Shown here one piece after another: positions 1-7,930 of a stretch of 64,000 nt of DNA. The stretch's first letter is position 1, and every line of letters starts with the position of its first letter. The DNA comes from Croceifilum oryzae (lineage in GTDB: Bacteria; Bacillota; Bacilli; Thermoactinomycetales; Thermoactinomycetaceae), in the NCBI RefSeq assembly GCF_030814315.1, contig NZ_JAUSUV010000006.1:62001-126000 (forward strand), given 5' to 3'. The position numbers and the translations under genes were made by a program. The notes under the pieces were generated by a model that saw nothing but the letters and a program-made list of their open reading frames with translations, made no database searches and had not been told where the DNA came from.

Positions 1-76
1 AACAACCCGGTAAGATAAACAGAGAAAGAATGCAAAAACATACTGACAAGGCCTTTTTTACAGTTAAAGAATTCAC
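1..76 (-). CDS. Spore germination lipoprotein, GerAC family (5' fragment)
   Basis: Only the first 25 codons lie in the window. A GTG start 4 bp after the gerAB stop opens a frame with a textbook lipoprotein signal: two lysines, a hydrophobic core, then the lipobox LPGC. The GGAAGG upstream serves as ribosome site. GerAC proteins are the lipoprotein subunit of the A-B-C germinant receptor in the inner spore membrane. Being third after AA and AB fits the usual order. Truncated by the window edge, so only signal peptide and context support it. Confidence 0.75.
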   Translation of the reverse strand, partial: MNSLTVKKALSVCFCILSLFILPGC

Positions 77-80
77 TAAG

Positions 81-1166
81 TCAACGCTTCCTTCCCCTAA
101 ATAATGAGATAATGAACAGAAGAATAGGTATCCCAAAAACAAAGCCGTAACTTATTATTTTAATAAAATCATCCAACATCTCACCTCGATGAGGAGTAAG
201 CGTAAAAGTAGTACCAATACAGCAGACAGCCGCAATCCAATATACAAATTTCCTATGATCCTTTGCTTTACATAATTGCGCTACTCCTATGGATGAAAGA
301 TAAATAAAGCTACAAACAGAAGTAGTGACACTAACCATCCAAATAGATAGAAAAATCAAATCAATCCGTTCAACTACATGAAGGGAATACGACTTCAACA
401 CATATAGCATGGGCTCAGGAACCAAAGGCAACTCGTTTGGGGCAAATGATATGAGGCATACATAGGTAGTAAACGTATACACAATCGTCACAAGAAGATT
501 CCCTAAAGAAGCCGCCTTCAGTTTGCCTTTATCCGATCCTTCCACCGCAAAATAAGTTAACAGCATAGCTTCATAACCCAAAAAATAAAAGAAAGACAAG
601 TTAGCACCTTTAAAAATAGCTAACCATCCCTCTTCAAGGAAAGGCATGGGATATGTAAAATGAACATTTTTAAATCCAAAGATAGTAAAAATAACAAGCG
701 GAAAAATGAGAAAGCTTACAAATACATACATACGAGAAATAACCCTGAGCGATTCTTTTGCCAGATACACCGCAGCCGTTGCGACAATTAGGATGTTAAC
801 CCAGACAGGTGTTTCAGGGAATACCCATTTCGTCATGATTCTTACATACTCTGACAATTCAAGAACCGTGACGAGCGCATAGAAGCAACTATAACCAATC
901 ACTAAACCTTTTGCAGTCATTTTCCCTACTAGCTTTTCCATTGCTTGCAAAAAGTTTGAAGCTTGATTTTTCTTGAGAAAAGCCCAAAAAATGACAATCA
1001 TAACTTGAGAAATAAGCCCCCCAATGAGGACCGAAATCCAAGCTCCGCCTTTCGCATCTTTATGGATTTGGTGCGCTAAGGACAAGATGCCTACACCCAA
1101 CTGGGTCTGTAAAATAAAAAATAGAAATTGGTTTGGCGTAATTTTATCTTTTACAGAGTAATTCAT
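81..1166 (-). CDS. GerAB-family germinant receptor permease subunit
   Basis: 361 residues, about ten predicted membrane helices, opening with the family-typical ITPNQFLFFILQTQLGVGIL. GerAB proteins belong to the amino acid-polyamine-organocation transporter superfamily and bind the germinant in the inner spore membrane. The start overlaps the gerAA stop by 4 bp, so translation is probably coupled. Length matches the family (about 360-370). The germinant cannot be predicted from sequence. Confidence 0.93.
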   Translation of the reverse strand: MNYSVKDKITPNQFLFFILQTQLGVGILSLAHQIHKDAKGGAWISVLIGGLISQVMIVIFWAFLKKNQASNFLQAMEKLVGKMTAKGLVIGYSCFYALVTVLELSEYVRIMTKWVFPETPVWVNILIVATAAVYLAKESLRVISRMYVFVSFLIFPLVIFTIFGFKNVHFTYPMPFLEEGWLAIFKGANLSFFYFLGYEAMLLTYFAVEGSDKGKLKAASLGNLLVTIVYTFTTYVCLISFAPNELPLVPEPMLYVLKSYSLHVVERIDLIFLSIWMVSVTTSVCSFIYLSSIGVAQLCKAKDHRKFVYWIAAVCCIGTTFTLTPHRGEMLDDFIKIISYGFVFGIPILLFIISLFRGRKR

Positions 1167-2683
1167 TTCCTCCCCTCCCCAAGGATTGCTTTTTCTGAAT
1201 TTCGTTGATCCGGTGTAGAGTCTTTTGTACTTTTATTCAAATGCCAGAGAGGGAATCGAATAAAGGTATCTTTAAAGCCTTTTAGTTTAAAGGGCATCAT
1301 CGGAGAAAAATATGGATTCCCGAATGTTTCTAGCTTCCCTAAATGGGTAAAGATCAAAAATAGTCCTGCTGTCATCCCGATGAATCCAAACATCGCGGCC
1401 GCTATCATAAGAGGAAATCGTAGAAGCCTTACAGTTGAGCTCAGTTCATGCGATGGAACAACAAAAGCAGATATCGCTGTTAACGCTACTACAATAATCA
1501 TCGGCAAGGATACTAACCCCGTTTGCACAACAGAGTCTCCAATCACAAGTCCCCCTACAATCCCAATCGTCTGACTCACCCTAGTGGGTAACCGAATACC
1601 TGCCTCCCGAATCAACTCAAGTGTTAACTCCATAAAGAACGCCTCAATCAGAGACGGATAAGGAACTCTTTCGATGGAGCTTTTAACTGAGTAAATAAGC
1701 TCGATTGGAAGCACTTCAGGATGAAACGTAACGACTGAAATATATAATCCCGGTAAAATAAAAGCGATCAAAAAGCTCGCAAAGCGAATGGTGCGAATCA
1801 ATGAACCAAACATCCACCTAGAATGATAGTCATCTGGTGATTGATAAAATGAAAACAATGTAACAGGAGCAATAATGGAAGTCGGATTCCCTTCTGTCAA
1901 AATAGCAAATCGACCTTCCATTAAGTACGCAATGGTCCGGTCAGGCCTTTCTGTATACAATAATTGTGGGAACGGAGAGTATGTATCATCCTCAATGTAC
2001 TCCCCAATAAAGCCAGGTGAGAGAATAAAATCAGTAGGAATTAAGTTAAGTCGTCGTGCTACTTCCTCAACCAGCTCCTCCTTTGCCAAGTTCTTCATAT
2101 ATACTAATGCGACTTTGGTATCGCTTTTTTTTCCTAGAGAAAAGTATCGAACCACTAAATTAGGATTCTCGATCCGATTACGAATCATATGTAAGTTTGT
2201 GACTAAGTTTTCGATAAATCCATCATGTGATCCTCGTACAATCCCCTCATTATCAGGCTCTCTAACATCTCTCTTGACCACTAAGCCAGTCTCGCAGACA
2301 TACATTTCCGGAATCCCTTCCAAAAACAATAGGCATTTTCCTGATATAATCCAAGAAATCGCTTTATCTAGACTCTCTCCTACCTCTAAACCAGAGGATG
2401 TAATTACATGTTCAACCGCTCCAACCTTCGCTCGTTCCAGCGGTTTGATGATCGATTCTATGATCAAATGTTTATCTGTTAACGTTTCTAAAAAAATCAA
2501 CTTTCCCTGACGATCATCGAAATAAATATCACGCTCTAAAATATCATCTGAATGGAACAGCTGTTCTTTTATGTAATCGATATTCTCTTTTACTGAAGGA
2601 GACACATCTTTTGCTTCTGGACTGAAAGATAAGCTATTTTGGGAATGAGGCATTCTTGCTTTTCTTCTTCTGATCCTTTCCAA
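1163..2683 (-). CDS. GerAA-family germinant receptor subunit
   Basis: 506 residues: a soluble N-terminal region (about 1-295), then a cluster of membrane helices (about 300-455) and a short basic tail. The stretch VVRYFSLGKKSDTKVALVYM and the PYPSLIEAFFMELTLELIRE motif before the later helices are typical of GerA/GerK A subunits. I take a TTG start at 2683 because AGGAGG lies 7 bp upstream. First gene of a gerA-type tricistronic operon. Such operons are normally made in the forespore under sigma G; no convincing sigma-G promoter was recognised. Confidence 0.93.
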   Translation of the reverse strand: MERIRRRKARMPHSQNSLSFSPEAKDVSPSVKENIDYIKEQLFHSDDILERDIYFDDRQGKLIFLETLTDKHLIIESIIKPLERAKVGAVEHVITSSGLEVGESLDKAISWIISGKCLLFLEGIPEMYVCETGLVVKRDVREPDNEGIVRGSHDGFIENLVTNLHMIRNRIENPNLVVRYFSLGKKSDTKVALVYMKNLAKEELVEEVARRLNLIPTDFILSPGFIGEYIEDDTYSPFPQLLYTERPDRTIAYLMEGRFAILTEGNPTSIIAPVTLFSFYQSPDDYHSRWMFGSLIRTIRFASFLIAFILPGLYISVVTFHPEVLPIELIYSVKSSIERVPYPSLIEAFFMELTLELIREAGIRLPTRVSQTIGIVGGLVIGDSVVQTGLVSLPMIIVVALTAISAFVVPSHELSSTVRLLRFPLMIAAAMFGFIGMTAGLFLIFTHLGKLETFGNPYFSPMMPFKLKGFKDTFIRFPLWHLNKSTKDSTPDQRNSEKAILGEGRK

Positions 2684-2799
2684 GTTACGTCCTCCTAACT
2701 AGTAAATTCAGGTTTTTTTCGGTATTACTTTAACCGGAAAGATGGGACAATATACCATCTGTCTACGGCCTATTTGATAATCTGAATAATTAGGAGTAA

Positions 2800-2862
2800 G
2801 CAATTCCGGGCAATGTATCTGCCCACAGCTCAAATAGCGAGCCGCTAAGATGTGAAAAAGCA
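2800..2862. repeat. Dispersed intergenic repeat, copy A
   Basis: About 55 bp closely resembling the stretch at 15073-15128: GGGCAATGTATCTG, then CAGCTCAAATAG and a GATGTNA block. Shorter cores recur at 59433 and 62470. It lies upstream of gerAA in the same orientation relative to the gene as the other copies. A 61-codon open frame over it (2708-2893) has no ribosome site and no recognisable product. Confidence 0.4.
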
Positions 2863-3054
2863 AGTCCGCTCCATCTATCGATGCTTCGGGCAAGTGGCAT
2901 ATCAGCGCCTATTTTATGTGATTGGTTATTTGCAGACCTGAGTAAACAAAGAAACGGAAATCCCTTGATGATAATGAGGTTCTGTTCTTACTTTTTCGTG
3001 ATCGTTATATTGAAAAAAATATTGTGTATAAAACGAACACTACTGGTAACAATA

Positions 3055-3212
3055 GCTAGGGACAGCATTCATTTGTGGACGCTGTCTAACCGCGGAGAAG
3101 ACTTACATTTCCCCATAAGTTCTTCCTCCGGTTTCTCCTCTCCCATAAAGTATCTTTCGTTATGGAAGATACGATTGGCTCGCGAACTGTCAACGCGAGC
3201 TCTTTTTTTGCG
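3055..3212 (+). ncRNA. Candidate structured RNA ending in an intrinsic terminator
   Basis: No credible reading frame covers this stretch, yet it folds into successive hairpins. GACAGC (3061) pairs with GCTGTC (3081). CCGCGGAGAAGACTTA (about 3090) pairs imperfectly with TAAGTTCTTCCTCCGG. GTATCTT pairs with AAGATAC around 3150-3170. The series closes with a terminator at 3177-3209. No plus-strand gene follows for 600 bp, so a leader or riboswitch is less likely than a stand-alone small RNA. It matches no RNA family I recognise. Confidence 0.3.
3177..3209 (+). terminator. Intrinsic terminator
   Basis: GGCTCGCG stem, 9-nt loop, CGCGAGC, then seven T. It is a strong plus-strand terminator closing the candidate RNA. 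Confidence 0.7.
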
Positions 3213-3214
3213 CT

Positions 3215-3246
3215 AAAAAACCCGTAGGATGTATGCCCTACGGGTT
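3215..3246 (-). terminator. Intrinsic terminator
   Basis: Minus-strand stem CCCGTAGG/CCTACGGG followed by TTTTTT. Terminates the small gene at 3370-3687. Confidence 0.7.
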
Positions 3247-3369
3247 CGGTTTCGATATTGTTGGTATTTTGTATACGGTCTGAAGAGCTCTAAAAACATA
3301 GTGTTTCCAGAGGCTATTCCAGACGTGTTATAGTCTTCTTTATGCGTTCGGTGATTTATTTTGAGTTAT

Positions 3370-3687
3370 CTACACTGCTCTTCTCAACATCATTGCTTCA
3401 AACTGTGAAATAACTCCTTCTCTTACAAATAAGTCGATAACCCGATGCGAGAACTCCCGATATCTTGGTGATCTCCTCAGCATCTCGATTTCGTTAGTAG
3501 AGAGAAACTGATAAGGGAGCCTCTGTGCATAATTCATTAAACCCATTGTTCCCTGTGTCTTCCTCACATACTTGGCCTCCGCCACCAACTTCTGCAAACG
3601 GCTCGCACTAATGGCTCTTCTCCCCGTCGTAGCATTGACGAGATCCGCCACATCCCTATACAACGGATCTTGATAACTTCTGCTCAT
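3370..3687 (-). CDS. Small hypothetical protein
   Basis: 105 residues from the ATG at 3687, chosen because GGGGGATCATCG precedes it. The frame stays open upstream but that part has no ribosome site and unlike composition. The product is basic and probably all helical (SRLQKLVAEAKYVRK; FLSTNEIEMLRRSPRYREFS), without membrane segments or Cys motifs. I do not recognise the family. Divergent from the macrodomain gene and closed by its own terminator. Confidence 0.55.
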   Translation of the reverse strand: MSRSYQDPLYRDVADLVNATTGRRAISASRLQKLVAEAKYVRKTQGTMGLMNYAQRLPYQFLSTNEIEMLRRSPRYREFSHRVIDLFVREGVISQFEAMMLRRAV

Positions 3688-3856
3688 CGATGATCCCCCT
3701 TTATGACAATCTCTAGTCGTATCTATCCTATTCAAAACCAGCTCTAGCGTAACAACACTCGCCCCAGTTCTAGATGAGATTTCGTGGAAACAGGCACATT
3801 CAGGGGATTGTATTGGAAAAGATTCAATGAAGCAATCCCAGGGTAATGATGAAATC

Positions 3857-4404
3857 ATGCTTCAAGTAAAAATAGAAAATACCTACCTTACCATCGTAAA
3901 AGGAGACATCACCAAAGAACAAGTGGATGTAATCGTAAATGCTGCTAACACGAGTTTGTTAGGTGGGAGCGGGGTAGATGGGATCATCCATCGTATGGCG
4001 GGAGCTGATCTAAAAGAGGATTGTCATAAAATACGGGCACGGCAAGGCGGGGGGAGGCAGTCATTACAAGAGCTGGTAACCTGTCAGCGAATTATGTCAT
4101 TCATGCCGTAGGTCCTGTGTGGAATGGGGGACAAAAAAGAGAAGAAGAACTGCTGGTCCGTACATATCGAAATAGCCTACATCTAGCAATCGAACACCAA
4201 GCCAAAACAATTTCATTTCCGGCAATTAGTACAGGGATCTACCGTTTCCCAAAAAATCGAGCCTCGGAAATTGCATTAACAACTACATTGCATTTTATGA
4301 AAGAACATAAGCGTCCATTGGAAGAGATTCGATTTGTTCTATTTGATGATGAATCGTATCAAATTTATCATCAAAACATGCAAATGATAACTTGTAATAT
4401 ATAA
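3857..4404 (+). pseudogene. Macrodomain protein (O-acetyl-ADP-ribose deacetylase-like), frameshifted
   Basis: The first frame holds the macrodomain N-terminus ([20 protein letters not shown], then [16 protein letters not shown]). The second frame resumes with [25 protein letters not shown] and FPAISTGIYRFPK. Together they make a complete macrodomain of about 180 residues. The break is at a G6 tract (4049-4054); one extra G would restore Q-G-G-G-E-A across it. Macrodomains of this type hydrolyse O-acetyl-ADP-ribose or remove ADP-ribose. An ATG at 3827 is also in frame, but 3857 matches family N-termini. Could be a true pseudogene, a phase-variable tract or a sequencing error. Confidence 0.8.
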
Positions 4405-4424
4405 AATTTTATTAAACTATATAA

Positions 4425-4465
4425 ATACTACTATGCCAGATCATCTGGTCGTAGTGGTATTTTTC
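4425..4465 (+). terminator. Terminator after the macrodomain gene
   Basis: Imperfect inverted repeat, ATACTACTATGCCAGAT against ATCTGGTCGTAGTGGTAT, followed by TTTTT. Confidence 0.65.
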
Positions 4466-4529
4466 ATTTCCTCTACCGGATCGAATTTGGAATGATCTAC
4501 ATAAATAGATAAAACATTTATGCTTAAAA

Positions 4530-4545
4530 AGTAGTATATACTACT
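4530..4545. promoter_or_regulatory. Perfect 16-bp palindrome, possible operator
   Basis: AGTAGTATATACTACT lies 49 bp upstream of the TTG start of the membrane protein gene, just before its ribosome site. Position and symmetry suit a dimeric repressor site, but no binding protein can be named. Confidence 0.3.
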
Positions 4546-4578
4546 AAAAACCGCTACTTTATAAGGAGATCTCATATA

Positions 4579-6081
4579 TTGATAAAGATGCAACGCTACA
4601 TAGGACACCTCCCTTTTCTTATCTTTTTTTTCGGGATATGGGGAATCAATCAGTTTACATTTCTATACGGAGACGACTTTCGCTATGCAACTTATTTGGG
4701 ATTAGAGCCAAATATTTATGAGCATCCTATAACTTTATATCAGATTATCCAAACTCAACTTCACGATTATTTACATATGAACGGGAGATTAATCGTAAAT
4801 ATTTTAACCATCCTCACTTTACAAGGCGGAATCGAGCTTTGGAGATGGATGAATCCAATCCTCGTAACGGTTCTTGCTTATACCATGTTTTATCTGGTAT
4901 TTGCTCGATTTCCACAAAGAAAAGACCTCGTACTAGCTACCCTTATTACATCACTATTTTTCTTCATACAAATCGTTATTTTCAAGCAAACTCTCGCCTA
5001 TGCAACGGGAGCATTTAACTATGTCTACCCAATGATCTTTTTATTCGCCACTTTGATCTACTTTCGAAAGCAAGACTTAGGAGAACCCATTACAGCAAAG
5101 TGGAAATATGCGCTGGTGTTGCTTAGCTCCTTTCTAGCCGGTTGGTCACAAGAACAGATCTCTTCCATCGGATTACTGCTACTCGTTATATGGTTTATCA
5201 AGCAAAAGTGGCTTAAAAAGAAGATTCAAATCTGGGATTGGTTGCTCTTCATCTCCTACTTCATTGGGACCCTCTTTTTATTTTTAGCTCCAGGTCCATG
5301 GCTACGAGCTCAGATGCCAGGATTAGAATCGTACAATCAACTTTCTTTTTTAGCCAAGATAAAAAAAACGCTACCTGAAGTATTACATTTTTTTCTCTAT
5401 CAACAATCGATTTTCATGATCTTCGTTATCGTTTTATCCGCCATCTTATGTTACCAGATTTCAAAAAAAGTCCATTTCGTTTTATTCATCTGTGTCCCGC
5501 TTATTGCATTTATTTTTTCAACCCCATTATGTAACACGGGGCAAATCGCTTCATTTGTTACTGGAAATCACCTTTTGACCACTGGAATGGGGCTAATAAC
5601 TGCTCTCTCAATCATTGGATTAAATGCTTATATTAGTTGGAAAGAAGACAACAACTTCTATCTAGTGCTCGCTCTTGGATTTATCTTGATTAATTTGATT
5701 ATGATCTTCACTCCCTCTACCTTTGGAGGACGCGTTGCCTTTCCTGCCATTCCATTCGCAATCTGTTTAATTACCTTATTGTGGTCTAACATTCAATTTC
5801 GAGTTTTCTACGTCCCTATTGTCTGGATATTGGTGATCTGTGCGTTATTCAATATCACGATTTTCTTTCGAGAATATCAGCTTAATGCAAAAATTCATCT
5901 AGAAAGAGAACACATCATGACACAGTACAAGGGACAAAAAAACACGGTCATAACACTTCCGCTCCTACGAAACAAACAGTACGCTGGTTATGAGATTCAT
6001 GATTACTCCTGGGCCCTACGAGCATACCGAGATTATTATCGAATAGATAATTCAGTGAAAATTATCTTTCCAGCGAAATAG
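4579..6081 (+). CDS. Polytopic membrane protein, GT-C/DUF6056-like
   Basis: 500 residues, about 11-12 membrane helices. The first external loop carries an Asp-Asp pair (YGDDFRYATY) and a nearby HMNGRLIVN motif, an arrangement seen in GT-C-type lipid-linked sugar transferases and DUF6056-like proteins. That would suggest a polyprenyl-phosphate-sugar enzyme decorating cell-surface glycans, but the assignment is tentative. I use TTG at 4579 because AAGGAGAT lies 9 bp upstream; the next ATG (4588) is too far. Single gene, separate from the MurA-like gene downstream by about 120 bp. Confidence 0.6.
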   Translation: MIKMQRYIGHLPFLIFFFGIWGINQFTFLYGDDFRYATYLGLEPNIYEHPITLYQIIQTQLHDYLHMNGRLIVNILTILTLQGGIELWRWMNPILVTVLAYTMFYLVFARFPQRKDLVLATLITSLFFFIQIVIFKQTLAYATGAFNYVYPMIFLFATLIYFRKQDLGEPITAKWKYALVLLSSFLAGWSQEQISSIGLLLLVIWFIKQKWLKKKIQIWDWLLFISYFIGTLFLFLAPGPWLRAQMPGLESYNQLSFLAKIKKTLPEVLHFFLYQQSIFMIFVIVLSAILCYQISKKVHFVLFICVPLIAFIFSTPLCNTGQIASFVTGNHLLTTGMGLITALSIIGLNAYISWKEDNNFYLVLALGFILINLIMIFTPSTFGGRVAFPAIPFAICLITLLWSNIQFRVFYVPIVWILVICALFNITIFFREYQLNAKIHLEREHIMTQYKGQKNTVITLPLLRNKQYAGYEIHDYSWALRAYRDYYRIDNSVKIIFPAK

Positions 6082-6199
6082 TGTACGATTTGTTAAAGGT
6101 AGTAGGAACTGATCAAATAAGCTTTAGAAATGATATACTTCTTATCATAACGTAATAGCAAATCTCATATTTATCTATTACACAAAGGAGGCATTTCTA

Positions 6200-7675
6200 G
6201 TGCCAAACCAGATAAAAAGTGAATCTAATGAATTATTTGATCAAATCATAAGCCAAATGGAAGATAATAGACAAAGCTTAAGTATGGAGATGCTAACACA
6301 AATTAGTGGCTTGCTTTATAAGGAACAAAAAGAATCAAGTCATTTAGAAAATCCTAACACCTTAAACATTCGTATCCATGGCGGAAAGCCGCTTTCAGGT
6401 GAAATTGAAGTGAAGACCAGTAAAAACGCAGCTGTTGGGCTACTCTGTGCTTCATTGCTAAACAAGGGTACTACGACTCTGCGAAACTTAGCACGTATAG
6501 AAGAGGTTAATCGGATTATTGAAGTTCTCACGAGTTTGGGTGTTCAGATACAGTGGTTGAATGACCAAAATGACTTGGAAATCAAGCCTCCCGAGCGATT
6601 ACTCATCGAAAATTTAAATATGGAAGCAGCTCGAAAAACAAGGTCTATTATTATGTTTCTAGGACCACTGCTGCATGTTTTCACTGACTTCGAGCTTCCT
6701 TATGCGGGCGGATGCAATTTAGGGAAGCGTACCGTTAAGCCACATCTTGACGGATTAAAACATTTTGGACTAGAGGTAGATGCCTCACAAAACGGTCTGT
6801 ACAAAGCACACGTGAATCCTTGCCAACCGAAAAAGCCGATTGTTATGATCGAGCGAGGAGACACCGTAACCGAAAATATCCTCATGGCGGCTGCACTTTG
6901 TACAGGTACCACGATCATCCGTAACGCGAGTCCTAACTATATGGTCCAAGACTTATGCCTATTTTTACAACAATTTGGTGTTAAGATCGAAGGAATCGGA
7001 ACCACGACCCTCAAAGTGACAGGTATAGAAAGCATAAATCAAAACGTAGAATACTATCCTAGCGAAGACCCAATTGAGGCGATGAGTTTACTAGCTGCAG
7101 GCATCGTTACGAAGTCGCAAATTACCATACGCCGAGTGCCGATTGAATTTTTAGAGATCGAACTACTTCTACTTGAAGAAATGGGACTCCAATATGAGAT
7201 GAGCGAAGAATACGTTGCTCATAATGGCTACACACGATTGGTAGATCTGGAGATCAAACCATCTGAACTAACTGCACCGAAGGACAAAATCCATCCCCTC
7301 CCTTTCCCAGGGATCAATATCGATAACTTGCCGTTCTTTGCTTGTATTGCCGCGACCGCTCACGGCCGCACATTGGTACACGATTGGGTATATGAAAACC
7401 GTGCTATTTACTTGACCGAGCTAACCAAGCTAAATGCGAAAGTCGAATTGCTTGACCCTCATCGAGTTTATATTGAAGGACCAACGAGATGGAAAAGCGC
7501 CGAGGTGATCTGTCCACCCGCACTCCGCCCCTCTGTTGTTATTCTGCTAGGGATGCTTGCAGCAAAGGGTACTTCAACCCTGCGAAACACCTACTCTATC
7601 GCCCGTGGTTACGAAGACTTGGTAAGTCGTCTAAATTTACTTGGCGCTGAGATTGAAATATTTGGTGAAAATTAA
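6200..7675 (+). CDS. MurA-like enolpyruvyl transferase with N-terminal extension
   Basis: 491 residues; the family (UDP-GlcNAc 1-carboxyvinyltransferase) is usually about 420. The first 55 or so residues are an extra helical, polar segment. The catalytic part starts at RIHGGKPLSGEIEVKTSKNA. The Lys-Asn pair is present (about 75), as is the Cys of the mobile loop in GGCNLGKRTVKPH (C172, where fosfomycin binds canonical MurA), and an Asp in PGINIDNLPFF (about 375). So it could be active, transferring enolpyruvate to UDP-GlcNAc. Divergence and the extension suggest a paralogue rather than the housekeeping MurA. AAAGGAGG precedes the GTG start. Monocistronic, with its own terminator. Confidence 0.8.
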   Translation: MPNQIKSESNELFDQIISQMEDNRQSLSMEMLTQISGLLYKEQKESSHLENPNTLNIRIHGGKPLSGEIEVKTSKNAAVGLLCASLLNKGTTTLRNLARIEEVNRIIEVLTSLGVQIQWLNDQNDLEIKPPERLLIENLNMEAARKTRSIIMFLGPLLHVFTDFELPYAGGCNLGKRTVKPHLDGLKHFGLEVDASQNGLYKAHVNPCQPKKPIVMIERGDTVTENILMAAALCTGTTIIRNASPNYMVQDLCLFLQQFGVKIEGIGTTTLKVTGIESINQNVEYYPSEDPIEAMSLLAAGIVTKSQITIRRVPIEFLEIELLLLEEMGLQYEMSEEYVAHNGYTRLVDLEIKPSELTAPKDKIHPLPFPGINIDNLPFFACIAATAHGRTLVHDWVYENRAIYLTELTKLNAKVELLDPHRVYIEGPTRWKSAEVICPPALRPSVVILLGMLAAKGTSTLRNTYSIARGYEDLVSRLNLLGAEIEIFGEN

Positions 7676-7680
7676 ATGTG

Positions 7681-7722
7681 AAAAAGGAGGATTCAGGGCT
7701 AACTGCCTTGTATCCTCCTTTT
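7681..7722. terminator. Bidirectional terminator between murA-like and feo genes
   Basis: AAAAAGGAGGAT...ATCCTCCTTTT hairpin. Works for the plus-strand MurA-like gene and the minus-strand feo operon that converge here. Confidence 0.8.
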
Positions 7723-7732
7723 CTATCTCTAG

Positions 7733-7903
7733 TTATGCAAATGTCTTGGGACCCTGACTTTGTGGATCATTGCATACTGAATTGCAACGCTTATTCAAAC
7801 TACATACCGCACATTTTCCTTGCTTTGACTTTCTTACAAAACGCATGATTGTCCATCCAGCATATCCGAAAATGAGAATGCCAATCAGTAGATTTGCAAT
7901 CAT
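7733..7903 (-). CDS. FeoB-associated Cys-rich membrane protein
   Basis: 56 residues. One N-terminal membrane helix (LLIGILIFGYAGWTIM) is followed by a basic stretch and a Cys cluster CAVCSLNKRC...C. This is the layout of the small FeoB-associated proteins found next to feoB in Firmicutes, thought to act as an FeoC-like accessory. Start ATG at 7903 with GAGGG upstream. It begins 27 bp after the feoB stop, so it is the last gene of feoA-feoB-this gene. Confidence 0.8.
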   Translation of the reverse strand: MIANLLIGILIFGYAGWTIMRFVRKSKQGKCAVCSLNKRCNSVCNDPQSQGPKTFA

Positions 7904-7930
7904 TTTATCCCTCTATTCTACAGATAATTT

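Noticed and set aside
1875-2510. 211-codon plus-strand frame
   Set aside because: Lies fully antisense to gerAA, no ribosome site, no protein-like motifs.
2708-2893. 61-codon minus-strand frame
   Set aside because: Overlaps the dispersed repeat, no ribosome site, and copy B does not keep the frame.
2881-3216. 111-codon plus-strand frame
   Set aside because: Covers the candidate structured RNA and its terminator stem; no ribosome site; composition not protein-like.
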